Below are positions 20,526 through 29,388 of a stretch of 64,000 nt of DNA, one piece after another. Every line of letters starts with the position of its first letter. The first letter of the stretch is position 1. The notes under the pieces were generated by a model. That model was not told where the DNA came from. It saw only the letters and a program-made list of their open reading frames with translations, and did not search any database. The DNA is taken from assembly GCA_017631315.1 (NCBI GenBank), contig JAGBTN010000005.1, positions 141,353 through 205,352 of the forward strand, read 5' to 3'. The translations under genes were made by a program, and so were the position numbers. The DNA is from Bacteroidaceae bacterium. GTDB lineage: Bacteria > Bacteroidota > Bacteroidia > Bacteroidales > Bacteroidaceae.

Positions 20526-22643
20526 CTATAACTTCTCTGCCGATGCCGTCAGAGTGATTTTCCTTCCCTTGACCGCAAGCGTGCCGGCAGGCAAGTCCTG
20601 CTTCACAACCTGTCCGCAACCATTCACGCGAACACGCAGACCTCGTTGTTGCAAGACATACACAGCGTCCTTCACACCCATGCCCGTAACATCGGGCACC
20701 TTGTTCAAAGACACCGTATCCGCCTCTACAACGTCAAGACGCTTGCCCGACAGGCCCATGCCCTCCACAATCGCTTCAGCACGTTCACGGCTGCCCCTCG
20801 TCACCGCAGGAACAAAAACCGAACTCGTGTCGGCGGCAGCAACAGCACTGCGCATCGAGTCGCGCGACATAATATACTGAGATATCTCGCTGAAAACAGG
20901 ACCACACTGGCCACCACCCGAAGCAGGCAAACCCTGCTTCTTGATGCAGACAATACAACTGTACTTCGGTTCGTCACTTGGGAAATAACCACAGAAACTC
21001 ACCATATACTTGCGACCGGCATACGAACCATTCTCGCTGAACTGCGCCGTTCCCGTCTTACCGCTCACCTTGAAAAGCTTGCCGCCATTGCCGGCCTTCT
21101 TACCCAAACCGCCACTCACAACATGCTCCAAGCAATACTGAATGTCACGCAAAGTAGAAGGCTTGCAAATACGTTCCTTTATCACCTCAGTCGGGAACTC
21201 ACGTAAAACCATACCGTCCTTCAGTTCCGCCTTCACAAAACGCGGACGGACCATCTTGCCGCCATTGGCAATAGCATTGTAGAAAGTAAGAGTGCTGATA
21301 GGAGGAAGCATTGTAACATAGCCGATACTCATCCATGGAAGGTCCGGCTTACTCCAAAAACGTTCCTTGTTCCTGGGGTGTGGCACATAAGGCTCACCCT
21401 TACCAACAAACGGAAGATTGAGAGGAATGCCAACACCAATACGGTGAAGTCCGTCAACGTATGCCGAAGGATTGCCACTGTAAGCCTCATCAATGATTTT
21501 GCTGACGCCAATGTTACTGCTCTGCCCAAGAATATCTTCCACCTTGAGTTCCTTGTAACCACCTTTATGCCAGTTATGGTCCTTCATGTTTCTTCCATAC
21601 ATCTTGACAATGCCTGGAGCACAATCCACAACCTTGTTCACATCAATCTTACCATCCTCGAGAGCAATCATGATACTGGCAGTCTTGAAAGTAGAACCTG
21701 GTTCCCAAAGATCGCTCACAGCATTGTTCTTCATCTCATAATATTCACCGTCTGCACCACGAGTAAGGTTGACGATTGCCTTCACATCGCCCGTCTTAAC
21801 CTCCATCACCACAACAACACCTATCTCTCCGTTGACACCTTCTTCCTTCATCTTGCTGCGAAGAGTTCGGTCTGCAAAGTCCTGTATGTTAATGTCGATA
21901 GTGGTAAGCAAGTCATGACCATTCTCTGCCGGAACATCGATGATGGGAACTCTTCTGTTACGCACTATGGTATAATGCTTCTTGCCTGGTTTGCCACGAA
22001 GGATGCTGTCGAAACTCAGTTCCAACCCACATTTTGGCAAACTTGTTGTGTCGTTGTAGAGTTCGCCTATGGTGCGGCTGGCCAATCCTCCATATGGTTT
22101 AAGGCGGAGTAACATTTCGTCTGCATGAAAACCGCTGCGGTACATGCTCTCCCTAAGGAAGGGGAGTTCCTTGCAAGCACGGTATTGTACATAGCTGGCA
22201 AGTTTTGGATAGATTCGCCAGGAGTACTTCCCTCGTTGTTTTCCTTTCAGCAGTCGTTTGCGGAACCAGTCTGCATCGTAGTCGGGAAAGATGCGTGCCA
22301 GGCCTTTTGCCATGCTATCGAGGTTCTCACGAAATGCTTCTTCGCGGTATGCTATGGTTTTGGCTTTGCTGATAGAGTCTGGGTCTGAAACGGCAAAGTC
22401 CATATAAAGTGCGTACTTTGGCACTGTGCCGGAGAGGACTTGGCGGTCGCAGGAGAGGATGTTGCCTCGGCTGGCTGGTATTGTGGCAGTCTTGTTGTTG
22501 CGTCCGACTTCTTTCCAGTAGTCGCTTTCGGGCGGCAGCATCGTGTAGAGTGCTTTTCCGAGGATATAGATTCCTATCAGGCACATCAGCACGAAGATGA
22601 CGATGTAGCGCTTGGGTGCTTTATCTTTGTTGGTTTGCTTCAT
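20526..22643 (-). CDS. ftsI: Septal penicillin-binding protein (transpeptidase) with PASTA domain
   Basis: 705-residue class B PBP: cytoplasmic basic N-terminus, one membrane helix (about 12-34), dimerisation domain, transpeptidase domain with STFK around 316, SSN around 374 and KTGT around 528, and a C-terminal PASTA-like domain (VPDVTGMGVKDAVYVL). It crosslinks septal peptidoglycan as partner of FtsW. The C-terminal PASTA is usual in Bacteroidetes and Firmicutes-type PBPs and absent in E. coli FtsI. Base composition of the sense strand changes along the gene. Confidence 0.95.
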   Translation of the reverse strand: MKQTNKDKAPKRYIVIFVLMCLIGIYILGKALYTMLPPESDYWKEVGRNNKTATIPASRGNILSCDRQVLSGTVPKYALYMDFAVSDPDSISKAKTIAYREEAFRENLDSMAKGLARIFPDYDADWFRKRLLKGKQRGKYSWRIYPKLASYVQYRACKELPFLRESMYRSGFHADEMLLRLKPYGGLASRTIGELYNDTTSLPKCGLELSFDSILRGKPGKKHYTIVRNRRVPIIDVPAENGHDLLTTIDINIQDFADRTLRSKMKEEGVNGEIGVVVVMEVKTGDVKAIVNLTRGADGEYYEMKNNAVSDLWEPGSTFKTASIMIALEDGKIDVNKVVDCAPGIVKMYGRNMKDHNWHKGGYKELKVEDILGQSSNIGVSKIIDEAYSGNPSAYVDGLHRIGVGIPLNLPFVGKGEPYVPHPRNKERFWSKPDLPWMSIGYVTMLPPISTLTFYNAIANGGKMVRPRFVKAELKDGMVLREFPTEVIKERICKPSTLRDIQYCLEHVVSGGLGKKAGNGGKLFKVSGKTGTAQFSENGSYAGRKYMVSFCGYFPSDEPKYSCIVCIKKQGLPASGGGQCGPVFSEISQYIMSRDSMRSAVAAADTSSVFVPAVTRGSRERAEAIVEGMGLSGKRLDVVEADTVSLNKVPDVTGMGVKDAVYVLQQRGLRVRVNGCGQVVKQDLPAGTLAVKGRKITLTASAEKL

Positions 22644-22649
22644 CGTGTT

Positions 22650-23090
22650 TTAGTCCTTGATGTTAATGGTGTATGGTGCAACTTTGCTTGGTGTGAGTGT
22701 GCTGTCGCCTTGTTCGCGGAGTTTTTGTTCGAGTTGGCTTTGGCGGCATAGGCGTGTGAGTTCGCTGACGCGGGTGATGCTGCGGTATCGCCAGTCTTTC
22801 AGTTCTGTTTCGAGTTCTGTTTCTTTCATCATCTCGACTTGTGCCTGATAGCCGTTTGTTATGTAGAGGATGATGCCTGCAAGGCAGAGTAGCAGTAGTT
22901 TCCACTGGCTGAGGAACCATCGTGGGATGGCATCCAGCATCTGACGAAGGCTGGCAACTGTCAGTTCGTCGACGTCGTCGTCGTCGCTGACCAAAGAGTG
23001 CATCAGTTTTTCTTTGTTGCTGATGGTCTCTTGGGCTTCTTGTGCTTCGAGTTGTTGCTCTTCCTGTTTGTCGTGTTCTATCTCTGCCAT
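22650..23090 (-). CDS. FtsL-like cell division protein
   Basis: 146 residues: long acidic cytoplasmic N-terminus, a single transmembrane helix (about residues 66-82, WKLLLLCLAGIILYI) and a periplasmic coiled-coil-like segment (ETELETELKDWRYRSITRVSELTRL). Position between rsmH and ftsI and this topology match the Bacteroidetes FtsL-like family, which links FtsQ/B to FtsW-FtsI. Sequence identity to classical FtsL is low, so the name rests on context and topology. Six bases precede ftsI. Confidence 0.85.
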   Translation of the reverse strand: MAEIEHDKQEEQQLEAQEAQETISNKEKLMHSLVSDDDDVDELTVASLRQMLDAIPRWFLSQWKLLLLCLAGIILYITNGYQAQVEMMKETELETELKDWRYRSITRVSELTRLCRQSQLEQKLREQGDSTLTPSKVAPYTINIKD

Positions 23091-23100
23091 GGTGGTTTTT

Positions 23101-24030
23101 CTATTGTTCTTTTTTCTTTGCCACGCGGAGTTTTGCCGAGCGGCTGCGTGGGTTGCTGTTCTGCTCTTCTGCGCTTGGGATGATGACGCTTCGGTTGACG
23201 GCTTCGAGTGGTGCGTTGCTGCGTCCGAAGAGGTCGGTTACGACTTTTCCTTCGATGTTGCCGGCTTTGATGATGTTCTTGACCATTCGGTCTTCGAGCG
23301 AGTGGTATGTGAGGACGCTCAGTCTTCCTCCCGGGCGAAGTACTTCTGTTGTTGCGGCGAGCATCTGCCTGAGGGCGAGCATTTCGCCGTTGACTTCGAT
23401 GCGGAGGGCTTGGAAGACTCGGGCCAGATCCTTCTTTTCGCGGTCGTATCCCATGAGGGGGCGTAGGACTTCTACGAGTTCTTTTGTTGTGGTTACGGGT
23501 TGCTGTTGTCGTGCTTTGACGATGGCTGATGCTATGCGTCGGCTGTTCTTCAGTTCTCCGTAGAGGTAGAGTATGTCGGAGAGTGCTTCTTCGCTGTAGT
23601 CGGCGATGATGCGTTGTGCTGTGAGGTTGGCTCTCTGGTTCATCCGCATGTCGAGTGGTGCGTCGAATCGGAAGCTGAAGCCTCGTCCTTCTTCGTCGAG
23701 GTGGTGGCTGCTTACTCCCAGGTCTGCCAGTATGCCGTCCACTTGTTCGTGCCCGTAGTAGAGCATCCAGTTGCGGAGGAATCGGAAGTTGCTGCGGATG
23801 AAGGTGAAGTTTCCTTCGCTTTCCATGCTGTGTGCTCCTTGCTGTGCGTCCTGGTCTTGGTCGAAGCTGTAGAGGTGGCCTGTGCCTTGCAGGCGTCGGA
23901 GTATTTCGCGACTGTGTCCGCCTCCGCCGAATGTGAGGTCCACATATATGCCACCGGGCTTGATGTCTAGGCCGTCGACTGTCTCTTTCAGCAGCACCGG
24001 CACATGGTATTCCTCACACTTCGCGTACAT
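23101..24030 (-). CDS. rsmH: 16S rRNA (cytosine(1402)-N4)-methyltransferase
   Basis: 309 residues; begins YHVPVLLKETVDGL, then the SAM-binding motif YVDLTFGGGGHSREIL, and later GILADLGVSSHHLDE and SVLTYHSLEDRMVK, all diagnostic for RsmH/MraW. Methylates C1402 in the ribosomal P site. Between mraZ and this gene lie 90 bp with a CCCCTC/GAGGGG hairpin (24102-24120) just after the mraZ stop. Confidence 0.97.
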   Translation of the reverse strand: MYAKCEEYHVPVLLKETVDGLDIKPGGIYVDLTFGGGGHSREILRRLQGTGHLYSFDQDQDAQQGAHSMESEGNFTFIRSNFRFLRNWMLYYGHEQVDGILADLGVSSHHLDEEGRGFSFRFDAPLDMRMNQRANLTAQRIIADYSEEALSDILYLYGELKNSRRIASAIVKARQQQPVTTTKELVEVLRPLMGYDREKKDLARVFQALRIEVNGEMLALRQMLAATTEVLRPGGRLSVLTYHSLEDRMVKNIIKAGNIEGKVVTDLFGRSNAPLEAVNRSVIIPSAEEQNSNPRSRSAKLRVAKKKEQ

Positions 24031-24120
24031 ATATATTATATATTATTATAAACTTTTACAGACCTCCCCGTATGGTGAAGGCCTTTGTTGTCTCTGTTTT
24101 TCCCCTCTGATGATGAGGGG

Positions 24121-24570
24121 TTAGAGGGGATCTTTCATCATCTCTTCCAGGACGTTGGCCACTTCTTCGGGGTCGCTCAGCAGTGCTTCGGCTGCTTGTC
24201 GGCTCCAGATTTCGATGGTATTGTCAACGCCTATGAAACGCACATCGCTTTTGATGCCGGCGTGTTCCATGTATCGACGCGGGATGAGCATGCGTCCGCC
24301 GCTGTCGAGGGTGATGTTTTCGGCATCGGATGTAAAGAGTCGCATTCCCTGACGCTGGCGGCGGTCGAAGGGATTGGTGCGGGCACGAACGGCATCGACC
24401 TGGGCGTCCCACACGCTTTTGGGGTAGAGGACGAGGCAGTTCTCGAAGATGTCGCGGCGCAGAACGAGACTTTCTTCCTCCTCCTTCTGCAGGATTTTAC
24501 GGAAGACGCTGGGCACGAAAACTCGTCCCTTCTCGTCCGTCTTGGCGTCTATGCTGCCTGTGAATCTCAT
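24121..24570 (-). CDS. mraZ: Transcriptional regulator MraZ
   Basis: 149 residues with the tandem SpoVT-AbrB fold of MraZ (start MRFTGSIDAKTDEKGRVFVPS, second copy DSGGRMLIPRRYM). First gene of the dcw cluster; in other bacteria MraZ binds repeats in its own promoter and represses the cluster. AAGGAG just before the ATG is one of the few Shine-Dalgarno-like sites in the window. Confidence 0.95.
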   Translation of the reverse strand: MRFTGSIDAKTDEKGRVFVPSVFRKILQKEEEESLVLRRDIFENCLVLYPKSVWDAQVDAVRARTNPFDRRQRQGMRLFTSDAENITLDSGGRMLIPRRYMEHAGIKSDVRFIGVDNTIEIWSRQAAEALLSDPEEVANVLEEMMKDPL

Positions 24571-24603
24571 TGCTCCTTACGTTTCGTTTTCAGGTTTCTG
24601 CTG

Positions 24604-24637
24604 CAAAGATATATATTTCCCCACAATTCCCCACAAA
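24604..24637 (-). promoter_or_regulatory. Candidate mraZ / dcw promoter
   Basis: On the minus strand TATCTTTG (24604-24611) with TTTG at 24634-24637, spacer 22 bp. Between the boxes the sequence has two direct copies of a GTGGGGAA motif 11 bp apart (CCCCACAA on the plus strand), reminiscent of the G-rich repeats bound by MraZ in other bacteria; this is an inference. Confidence 0.55.
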
Positions 24638-24859
24638 TTCTTCAAACTTTTTTTTCTTAGCCCCTTACGATATCCTGTTGATAACCTTATCCCGTGTTCG
24701 TGCTCCACTCTCCAAAAATGCCGTAAACAAAGGGCTTTCAGCGCATTATCGATTGGAGAAAAGGTGTGTTGAAAACTTTTTTCGGCGCATTGCAAAACAG
24801 GTGGGGAGAAATCTTCCTTTACCTGAGAAATTGACACCTTTTGCCACGCCTGCAAACAA

Positions 24860-24935
24860 GGTTAACCTATTTGGCAAGAATGGTTAACCATTATTGGCAT
24901 AATGGTGTGGCTTGTTGCAAAGAAAGGTTAACCAT
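24860..24935 (+). repeat. 22-bp-period GTTAAC array, locus A4
   Basis: TTAACC at 24862, 24884 and 24928, with the variant unit GGTGTGGCTTGTTGCAA at the 24906 position, so four units in exact 22-bp register. This array mixes both unit types (GTTAAC core and GTGTGGC core), showing they belong to one family. Confidence 0.9.
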
Positions 24936-24981
24936 TCCTGCACACTTTGCAAACCCTGGTCATTTTAATTTGCCCTCAACC

Positions 24982-25011
24982 TTGTATAATGCACAAAATT
25001 TATTAATTTTG
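24982..25011 (+). promoter_or_regulatory. Promoter of secreted protein / GH127 genes
   Basis: TTG 24982-24984, 19-bp spacer, TAATTTTG 25004-25011; predicted start about 25018, 26 bp before the ATG at 25044. Confidence 0.7.
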
Positions 25012-25043
25012 TCTCCACAACAAACAAAAAAATACAGTACTCT

Positions 25044-25754
25044 ATGACTCTCAAAAAACTTCTTTTGCCCTTGCTCTTCGCCACCACGAGTGTGGGAAAT
25101 GCTGCCGACACGGTGACGGAATATTTGCTCCACACCGTCGATAGTAAAGAAGGCGGCTGGCCATGCCTCTACTACGAACTCAACTACAACACCGACATTG
25201 CACAGGCAGAAAGAGCCAAATGGTACGGTCGCGACGAAGACGAAACCTACTGGCGCGAAGGGATGGGACCCTTCAGCATCGACGGCGAAAAATTCCTCGT
25301 CACACACTGGCAAAGCACCGTCCACCCCATTCTCATACGGCGCCACTTCACGCTTACAGCCGACGACCTGGCAAAAATCGCCATCGGAACTGTCACACTC
25401 ACATACAGTTACGACGAGAACCCAAAATTCTGGCTCAACGGAACACAACTTGCCACCGCAACAGGATGGAACGACAACAACTACGCAACCTACCAACTCG
25501 CCTCCCCCAAGAAGCGACTGCTGGTGGAAGGCGACAACATACTCTGCGTATCACTGCAACAAGGAAGCGGCGGCGGACACATCGACTACGGCCTCACCGT
25601 GAAATACGACCCCATGCACACCGACATCATCCTCACCCCCGAAGAAGAAGAAAACAACACAGCCTACAATCTGCTGGGGCAAAAAATCTCCCACACCAGC
25701 AAATACCAAGGCATCATCATCAGCAACGGCAAAAAAATACTCCACAAAAAATAA
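25044..25754 (+). CDS. Secreted beta-sandwich-like protein with T9SS-like tail, function unknown
   Basis: 236 residues with a signal peptide (MTLKKLLLPLLFATTSVGNA). The middle (about residues 90-185) has a jelly-roll-like pattern with FWLNGTQLATATGW and LVEGDNILCVSLQQGSGGGHIDYGLTV, as in carbohydrate-binding or galactose-binding-like domains attached to glycosidases. The last 30 residues (AYNLLGQKI, then GIIISNGKKIL) resemble the short C-terminal tail of Prevotella secreted proteins related to T9SS sorting domains. Probably co-transcribed with the GH127-like gene 18 bp downstream. Sense strand is extremely C- and A-rich. Confidence 0.65.
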   Translation: MTLKKLLLPLLFATTSVGNAADTVTEYLLHTVDSKEGGWPCLYYELNYNTDIAQAERAKWYGRDEDETYWREGMGPFSIDGEKFLVTHWQSTVHPILIRRHFTLTADDLAKIAIGTVTLTYSYDENPKFWLNGTQLATATGWNDNNYATYQLASPKKRLLVEGDNILCVSLQQGSGGGHIDYGLTVKYDPMHTDIILTPEEEENNTAYNLLGQKISHTSKYQGIIISNGKKILHKK

Positions 25755-25772
25755 CCACCCACACCAACACAC

Positions 25773-27824
25773 ATGAGACAAACACACCTCACACTCATCA
25801 CCCTGCTGCTCCTGATACCCACCATCATCACTCAGGCACAGACCACAACCACCATCGTCGACAGCCCCAACCGACAGGAAGTCAGCACAAACTATACAAA
25901 CTTCCGCGCACCACTGCAGCAAGCACCACTCCTGAAACTGCCCGTCGGCAGCGTACAACCCAAAGGATGGCTGCGCAAAAACCTCGAACTGCAACGCGAC
26001 GGACTCAACGGACAACTCGGAACCGTCAGCGCATGGCTCGACAAAAACAACAACCAATGGCTCTCCAACCAAGGCGACCACGGATGGGAAGAAGTACCCT
26101 ACTGGCTCAGAGGATACACCAGCCTGGCATACATCCTCAAAGACGAAGCCATGATAAAAGAAGTGGAAGTCTGGATAAAAGCCATACTGAACAACCAAAG
26201 CACCAACGGAAGACTCGGTCCCGACGGCTACGACGGCTCAAGCCCCGACCTTTGGGCAAAAATGCCCATGCTCTGGGCACTCCAAACATACTACGAAGCC
26301 ACAGGCACATCACGCATCCTCACAGCCATGAACCGACACTTCAAATGGGAACTCACCATAGCCGACGACAAATTCCTAAAAGGACTATGGCAAGAAAAAC
26401 GCGGCGGCGACAACCTCTGGAGCGTACTCTGGCTCTACAACCGCAACGGCGACAAGTCCATCCTCCCACTCATCGACAAACTACACCGCGCCACCTCCGA
26501 CTGGACAATGCAAGGCAACCTGCCAAACTTCCACGGCGTAAACGTAGCGCAAGGCTTCCGTGAACCCGCCACATACTACATGTACACTGGCAACAAGGAA
26601 ATGCTTGATGCCACATATCGCGCTCACAACGAGATGCGCAACCGCTTCGGGCAGATGCCGGGCGGCATGTATGCGGCCGACGAGAACGCACGAGCCGGAT
26701 ACTACGACCCGCGAAACGGTGCAGAAACCTGTGCCATCGTAGAACAAATGGCAAGCGACGAAATACTCATGGGCATTACGGGCGACGTCTTCTGGGCAGA
26801 CCATTGCGAAAACGTCGCCTTCAATTCCCTGCCCGCAGCCCTCATGCCCGACATGCGCTCCCTGAGATACATCACTTCGGCCAATATGGCCATCAGCGAC
26901 GAAAAGAACCATGCTCCCAGCATAGACAATGCTCTGCGTGGCATGCTCTCAATGAGTCCGTTCAGTTCCCGCTGCTGCCAGCACAATCACGGCATGGGGT
27001 GGCCCTACTTTGCCGAGCACCTTGTCATGGCAACAGCCGACAATGGGCTTGCCACAATGCTTTATGCCGCCAACGAAACGACTGCCCGAGTGGGCAACGG
27101 CGTATTGCTCCGCATGGAAGAAGACACGCATTATCCCTTCGACGAAACCATTACGCTGACCTTGCACCCCGAGCAAAGTGTTGCATTCCCTCTTTATCTG
27201 CGCATCCCTGCCTGGGCAGAAGGCGCAACTGTCTGCGTGAATGGTGAAGACCAAGCCGTAGGGGGTGCTGCCGGACGCTATGTCTGCATCAACAGGGAGT
27301 GGAAGGAAGGCGATGTTGTACAAATACGTTTCCCCATGACGGTGCGCTCCACTGTTTGGCAACAGAACAAGGCATGTGTCAGTGTGGACTACGGACCGCT
27401 CACACTTTCGCTGAAAATTGATGAGGAATACGAGCAGCACGACAGTCGCGACCCTGAGTTTGTTCAGGACGATTCGCATTGGCAAGCCGGTGTTGACGCA
27501 TCGCTTTGGCCGTGTTATGTGCTGCGTGCAAAAAGTGAATGGAACTACGGACTGGTGGTTGACGAGCAGAATCTTCCCGTCAACTTCAGTGTGCAACGTA
27601 AGCCTTACCCGGAAAACAACTTGCCCTTCACACTCGAAAACGTGCCACTTGAATTTACTGCTGTCGGCCGACAGATACCCTCTTGGGGTTTCGACGCCAC
27701 GGGTATGACCGATTTTCTGCCTACAAAGTATGCCCGCCGGGCAACGGAGACGACTCCCATCACCCTTGTACCGATGGGGGCAGCCCGTTTGCGAATCTCG
27801 GCTTTCCCAAGAGAAAAAGAGTAA
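25773..27824 (+). CDS. Glycoside hydrolase family 127/146-like beta-L-arabinofuranosidase
   Basis: 683 residues, signal peptide at 1-23. DUF1680-type alpha/alpha-barrel with YDGSSPDLWAKMPMLWAL and FHGVNVAQGFREPATYY. GH127 enzymes coordinate zinc with one Glu and three Cys, one Cys being the nucleophile; here ETC near residue 317-319 and the pair CC near 400-401 (SRCCQHNHGMGWPYF) fit that arrangement. A C-terminal beta-sandwich follows (LYLRIPAWAEGATVCVNGE). Likely releases beta-L-arabinofuranose from plant glycans or glycoproteins in the periplasm or on the surface; the exact subfamily is not determined. Confidence 0.88.
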   Translation: MRQTHLTLITLLLLIPTIITQAQTTTTIVDSPNRQEVSTNYTNFRAPLQQAPLLKLPVGSVQPKGWLRKNLELQRDGLNGQLGTVSAWLDKNNNQWLSNQGDHGWEEVPYWLRGYTSLAYILKDEAMIKEVEVWIKAILNNQSTNGRLGPDGYDGSSPDLWAKMPMLWALQTYYEATGTSRILTAMNRHFKWELTIADDKFLKGLWQEKRGGDNLWSVLWLYNRNGDKSILPLIDKLHRATSDWTMQGNLPNFHGVNVAQGFREPATYYMYTGNKEMLDATYRAHNEMRNRFGQMPGGMYAADENARAGYYDPRNGAETCAIVEQMASDEILMGITGDVFWADHCENVAFNSLPAALMPDMRSLRYITSANMAISDEKNHAPSIDNALRGMLSMSPFSSRCCQHNHGMGWPYFAEHLVMATADNGLATMLYAANETTARVGNGVLLRMEEDTHYPFDETITLTLHPEQSVAFPLYLRIPAWAEGATVCVNGEDQAVGGAAGRYVCINREWKEGDVVQIRFPMTVRSTVWQQNKACVSVDYGPLTLSLKIDEEYEQHDSRDPEFVQDDSHWQAGVDASLWPCYVLRAKSEWNYGLVVDEQNLPVNFSVQRKPYPENNLPFTLENVPLEFTAVGRQIPSWGFDATGMTDFLPTKYARRATETTPITLVPMGAARLRISAFPREKE

Positions 27825-27826
27825 GC

Positions 27827-29107
27827 CTACACGTATTCGAGCGTGAGAAGCCTTTCGGGAGAGAAGACAGCCTGTGCCGTCTGAAGCAAATCCTCTGGCG
27901 TAATGGCATCGAGCCGCTCAAAGATTTGCTCTTTGGAGAGTGTGCGTCCGTAGTGAAGATAACGCTTTGCCATGCCAATAGCCACATTCTCGAAGTTATC
28001 GTAGGAGATGCCTATCTGCCCCTTCAAGCGGCGGCGAGCACCATCGAGTGTGCGCTGCGACATAGGTTTCTGCGTCAGGCGGTCCAACTCATGAGTAACA
28101 AGTCGACGGCAACGGGCTCGGTCCTTCACATCGCAACCATAATATACCGACCACAATCCAGTGTCGGAGTAGGCAACACTATTGCTCTCCACCGTATAAA
28201 CCAAGCCGTTACGCTCGCGCAAGGCAAGGTTCAAGCGGCTGCTCATAGCCGGTCCGCCCAGCAAATTGCTCAGGAAATAGAGATGCAAATGCTGCGGGTC
28301 GGTGGCACCGAATGCCTGTGCTCCGATGATGACGTGCGCCTGGTGTGTGTCCTTCTTACGAGTGATGCAGGAAACCTCCCGTGGCTTGTCGGAAATAATG
28401 CTGTGGCTTGTTGGCAATAATGGTGTGGCTTGTTGGCAATAATGGTGTGGCTTGTTGCCGATAATGGTGTGGCATGTTTTTTCAGCCATACGCACTATCT
28501 TCTCAGGATCCACATTGCCCAGGACGTAGAGCAACATGTTCTCTGGGTGATACAAGCGCTGGGCAAAGCCTTTCATGTCGGCAGTGCGGAACGTTCGGAG
28601 CGTCTCCGCATCGCCCAAGATATTCCTTCCCAGCGGATGTTCCGGGAATATCAGGCTCTCAAACTCATCGTAGATATGTTCCGCAGGCAAGTCGCGATAA
28701 CTTTCTATCTCATCAATGACAACCTCAACCTCGCGCGACATCTCCTCTTGTGGATAGGTACTGCACAAGGCAAGGTCGAGCAAAAGGTCGATGGCACGAG
28801 CCACATGTTGTTTCGGAGAAGTGCAATAATAGACCGTTTCCTCTTTGCCCGTATAGGCATTCAGTTCTCCGCCCACATTTTCCATACAGGAGATAACCTG
28901 TCGGGACGAACGGTGCAGGGTTCCCTTGAACGACATATGTTCCGTGAAATGCGCCATACCGCTCTCGGTTGCCAGTTCGTGGCGTGTGCCGGCCCTGACG
29001 GCAATGCCCATATAGACAGCATCCGTCTGCCCGGGAGCGCAGATGATACGCAGGCCTTGGGGCAAAGTGTGGGTAAAAAAAGGTTGACTTGAAATCGCCA
29101 TTGCCAT
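27827..29107 (-). CDS. M16 family zinc metallopeptidase, carrying an inserted repeat array
   Basis: 426 residues, with the inverted zinc motif HFTEH at 53-57 and a downstream Glu in EVEVVIDEIESY, the M16B (processing-peptidase-like) catalytic set. No signal peptide is evident. Between residues about 205 and 242 the protein is encoded by the 22-bp repeat array (28380-28489) and reads as unusual His/Cys/Pro-rich sequence (HTIIGNKPHHYCQQATP), placed after the first M16 domain where family members normally have a linker. The frame is kept through the array. Convergent with the GH127 gene, 2 bp apart. Confidence 0.9.
   Translation of the reverse strand: MAMAISSQPFFTHTLPQGLRIICAPGQTDAVYMGIAVRAGTRHELATESGMAHFTEHMSFKGTLHRSSRQVISCMENVGGELNAYTGKEETVYYCTSPKQHVARAIDLLLDLALCSTYPQEEMSREVEVVIDEIESYRDLPAEHIYDEFESLIFPEHPLGRNILGDAETLRTFRTADMKGFAQRLYHPENMLLYVLGNVDPEKIVRMAEKTCHTIIGNKPHHYCQQATPLLPTSHSIISDKPREVSCITRKKDTHQAHVIIGAQAFGATDPQHLHLYFLSNLLGGPAMSSRLNLALRERNGLVYTVESNSVAYSDTGLWSVYYGCDVKDRARCRRLVTHELDRLTQKPMSQRTLDGARRRLKGQIGISYDNFENVAIGMAKRYLHYGRTLSKEQIFERLDAITPEDLLQTAQAVFSPERLLTLEYV
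28380..28489 (+). repeat. 22-bp-period array of GTGTGGC units, locus A5 (inside M16 gene)
   Basis: Five units with (T)GTGGC at 28380, 28402, 28424, 28446 and 28468, exact 22-bp steps; the inner ones read GTGTGGCTTGTTGGCAATAA. The same unit type appears singly in arrays A2 and A4. Here it lies within an open reading frame on the opposite strand. Confidence 0.95.
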
Positions 29108-29158
29108 AAAACATTACTGCTTACTCCCTGCATTCTGCAACATGCCGATGCAGGAAAC

Positions 29159-29193
29159 TGAAAAAGGCGGGAAGCAACAATGCTACCCGCCTT
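29159..29193 (-). terminator. Terminator of rpmB-rpmG-DUF4295
   Basis: Stem AAGGCGGG (29164-29171) with CCCGCCTT (29186-29193); leftward it is followed by TTTTTC. Confidence 0.8.
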
Positions 29194-29213
29194 CCTCTTA
29201 TCTTGTTTGAAAC

Positions 29214-29372
29214 TTAGTTCTGGAAGAATTCCTTAACCGAGTCATTATGGACCATTTTCTCTTCGAAAGAGTATGAGCCATTCACGGGGTTCTTCAACAT
29301 CTTGATAACCTTGGTATATGTACGGCCGTCGGTTTTACCCGATTGAAGGGTCGCAACTGCTTTTTTTGCCAT
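29214..29372 (-). CDS. DUF4295 small basic protein
   Basis: 52 residues starting MAKKAVATLQSGKTDGRTYTKVIKML and ending EFFQN. Small DUF4295 proteins lie next to rpmG and rpmB in Bacteroidetes, which is the arrangement here (16 bp after rpmG). Function unknown; a ribosome-associated role is inferred from context. Confidence 0.85.
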   Translation of the reverse strand: MAKKAVATLQSGKTDGRTYTKVIKMLKNPVNGSYSFEEKMVHNDSVKEFFQN

Positions 29373-29388
29373 AGTATTGCTTTTTTAT

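Larger units (their letters stand above)
24638..25043. other. Intergenic region mraZ / secreted protein genes
   Basis: About 0.4 kb without a gene. It holds the A4 repeat array (24860-24935) and a rightward promoter at 24982-25011. Nothing else was recognised. Confidence 0.6.

Noticed and set aside
25163-26563. 466-codon frame overlapping the secreted protein and GH127 genes
   Set aside because: Shadow frame caused by the extreme C/A richness of the strand; product is His/Arg/Thr/Pro-rich without any domain.
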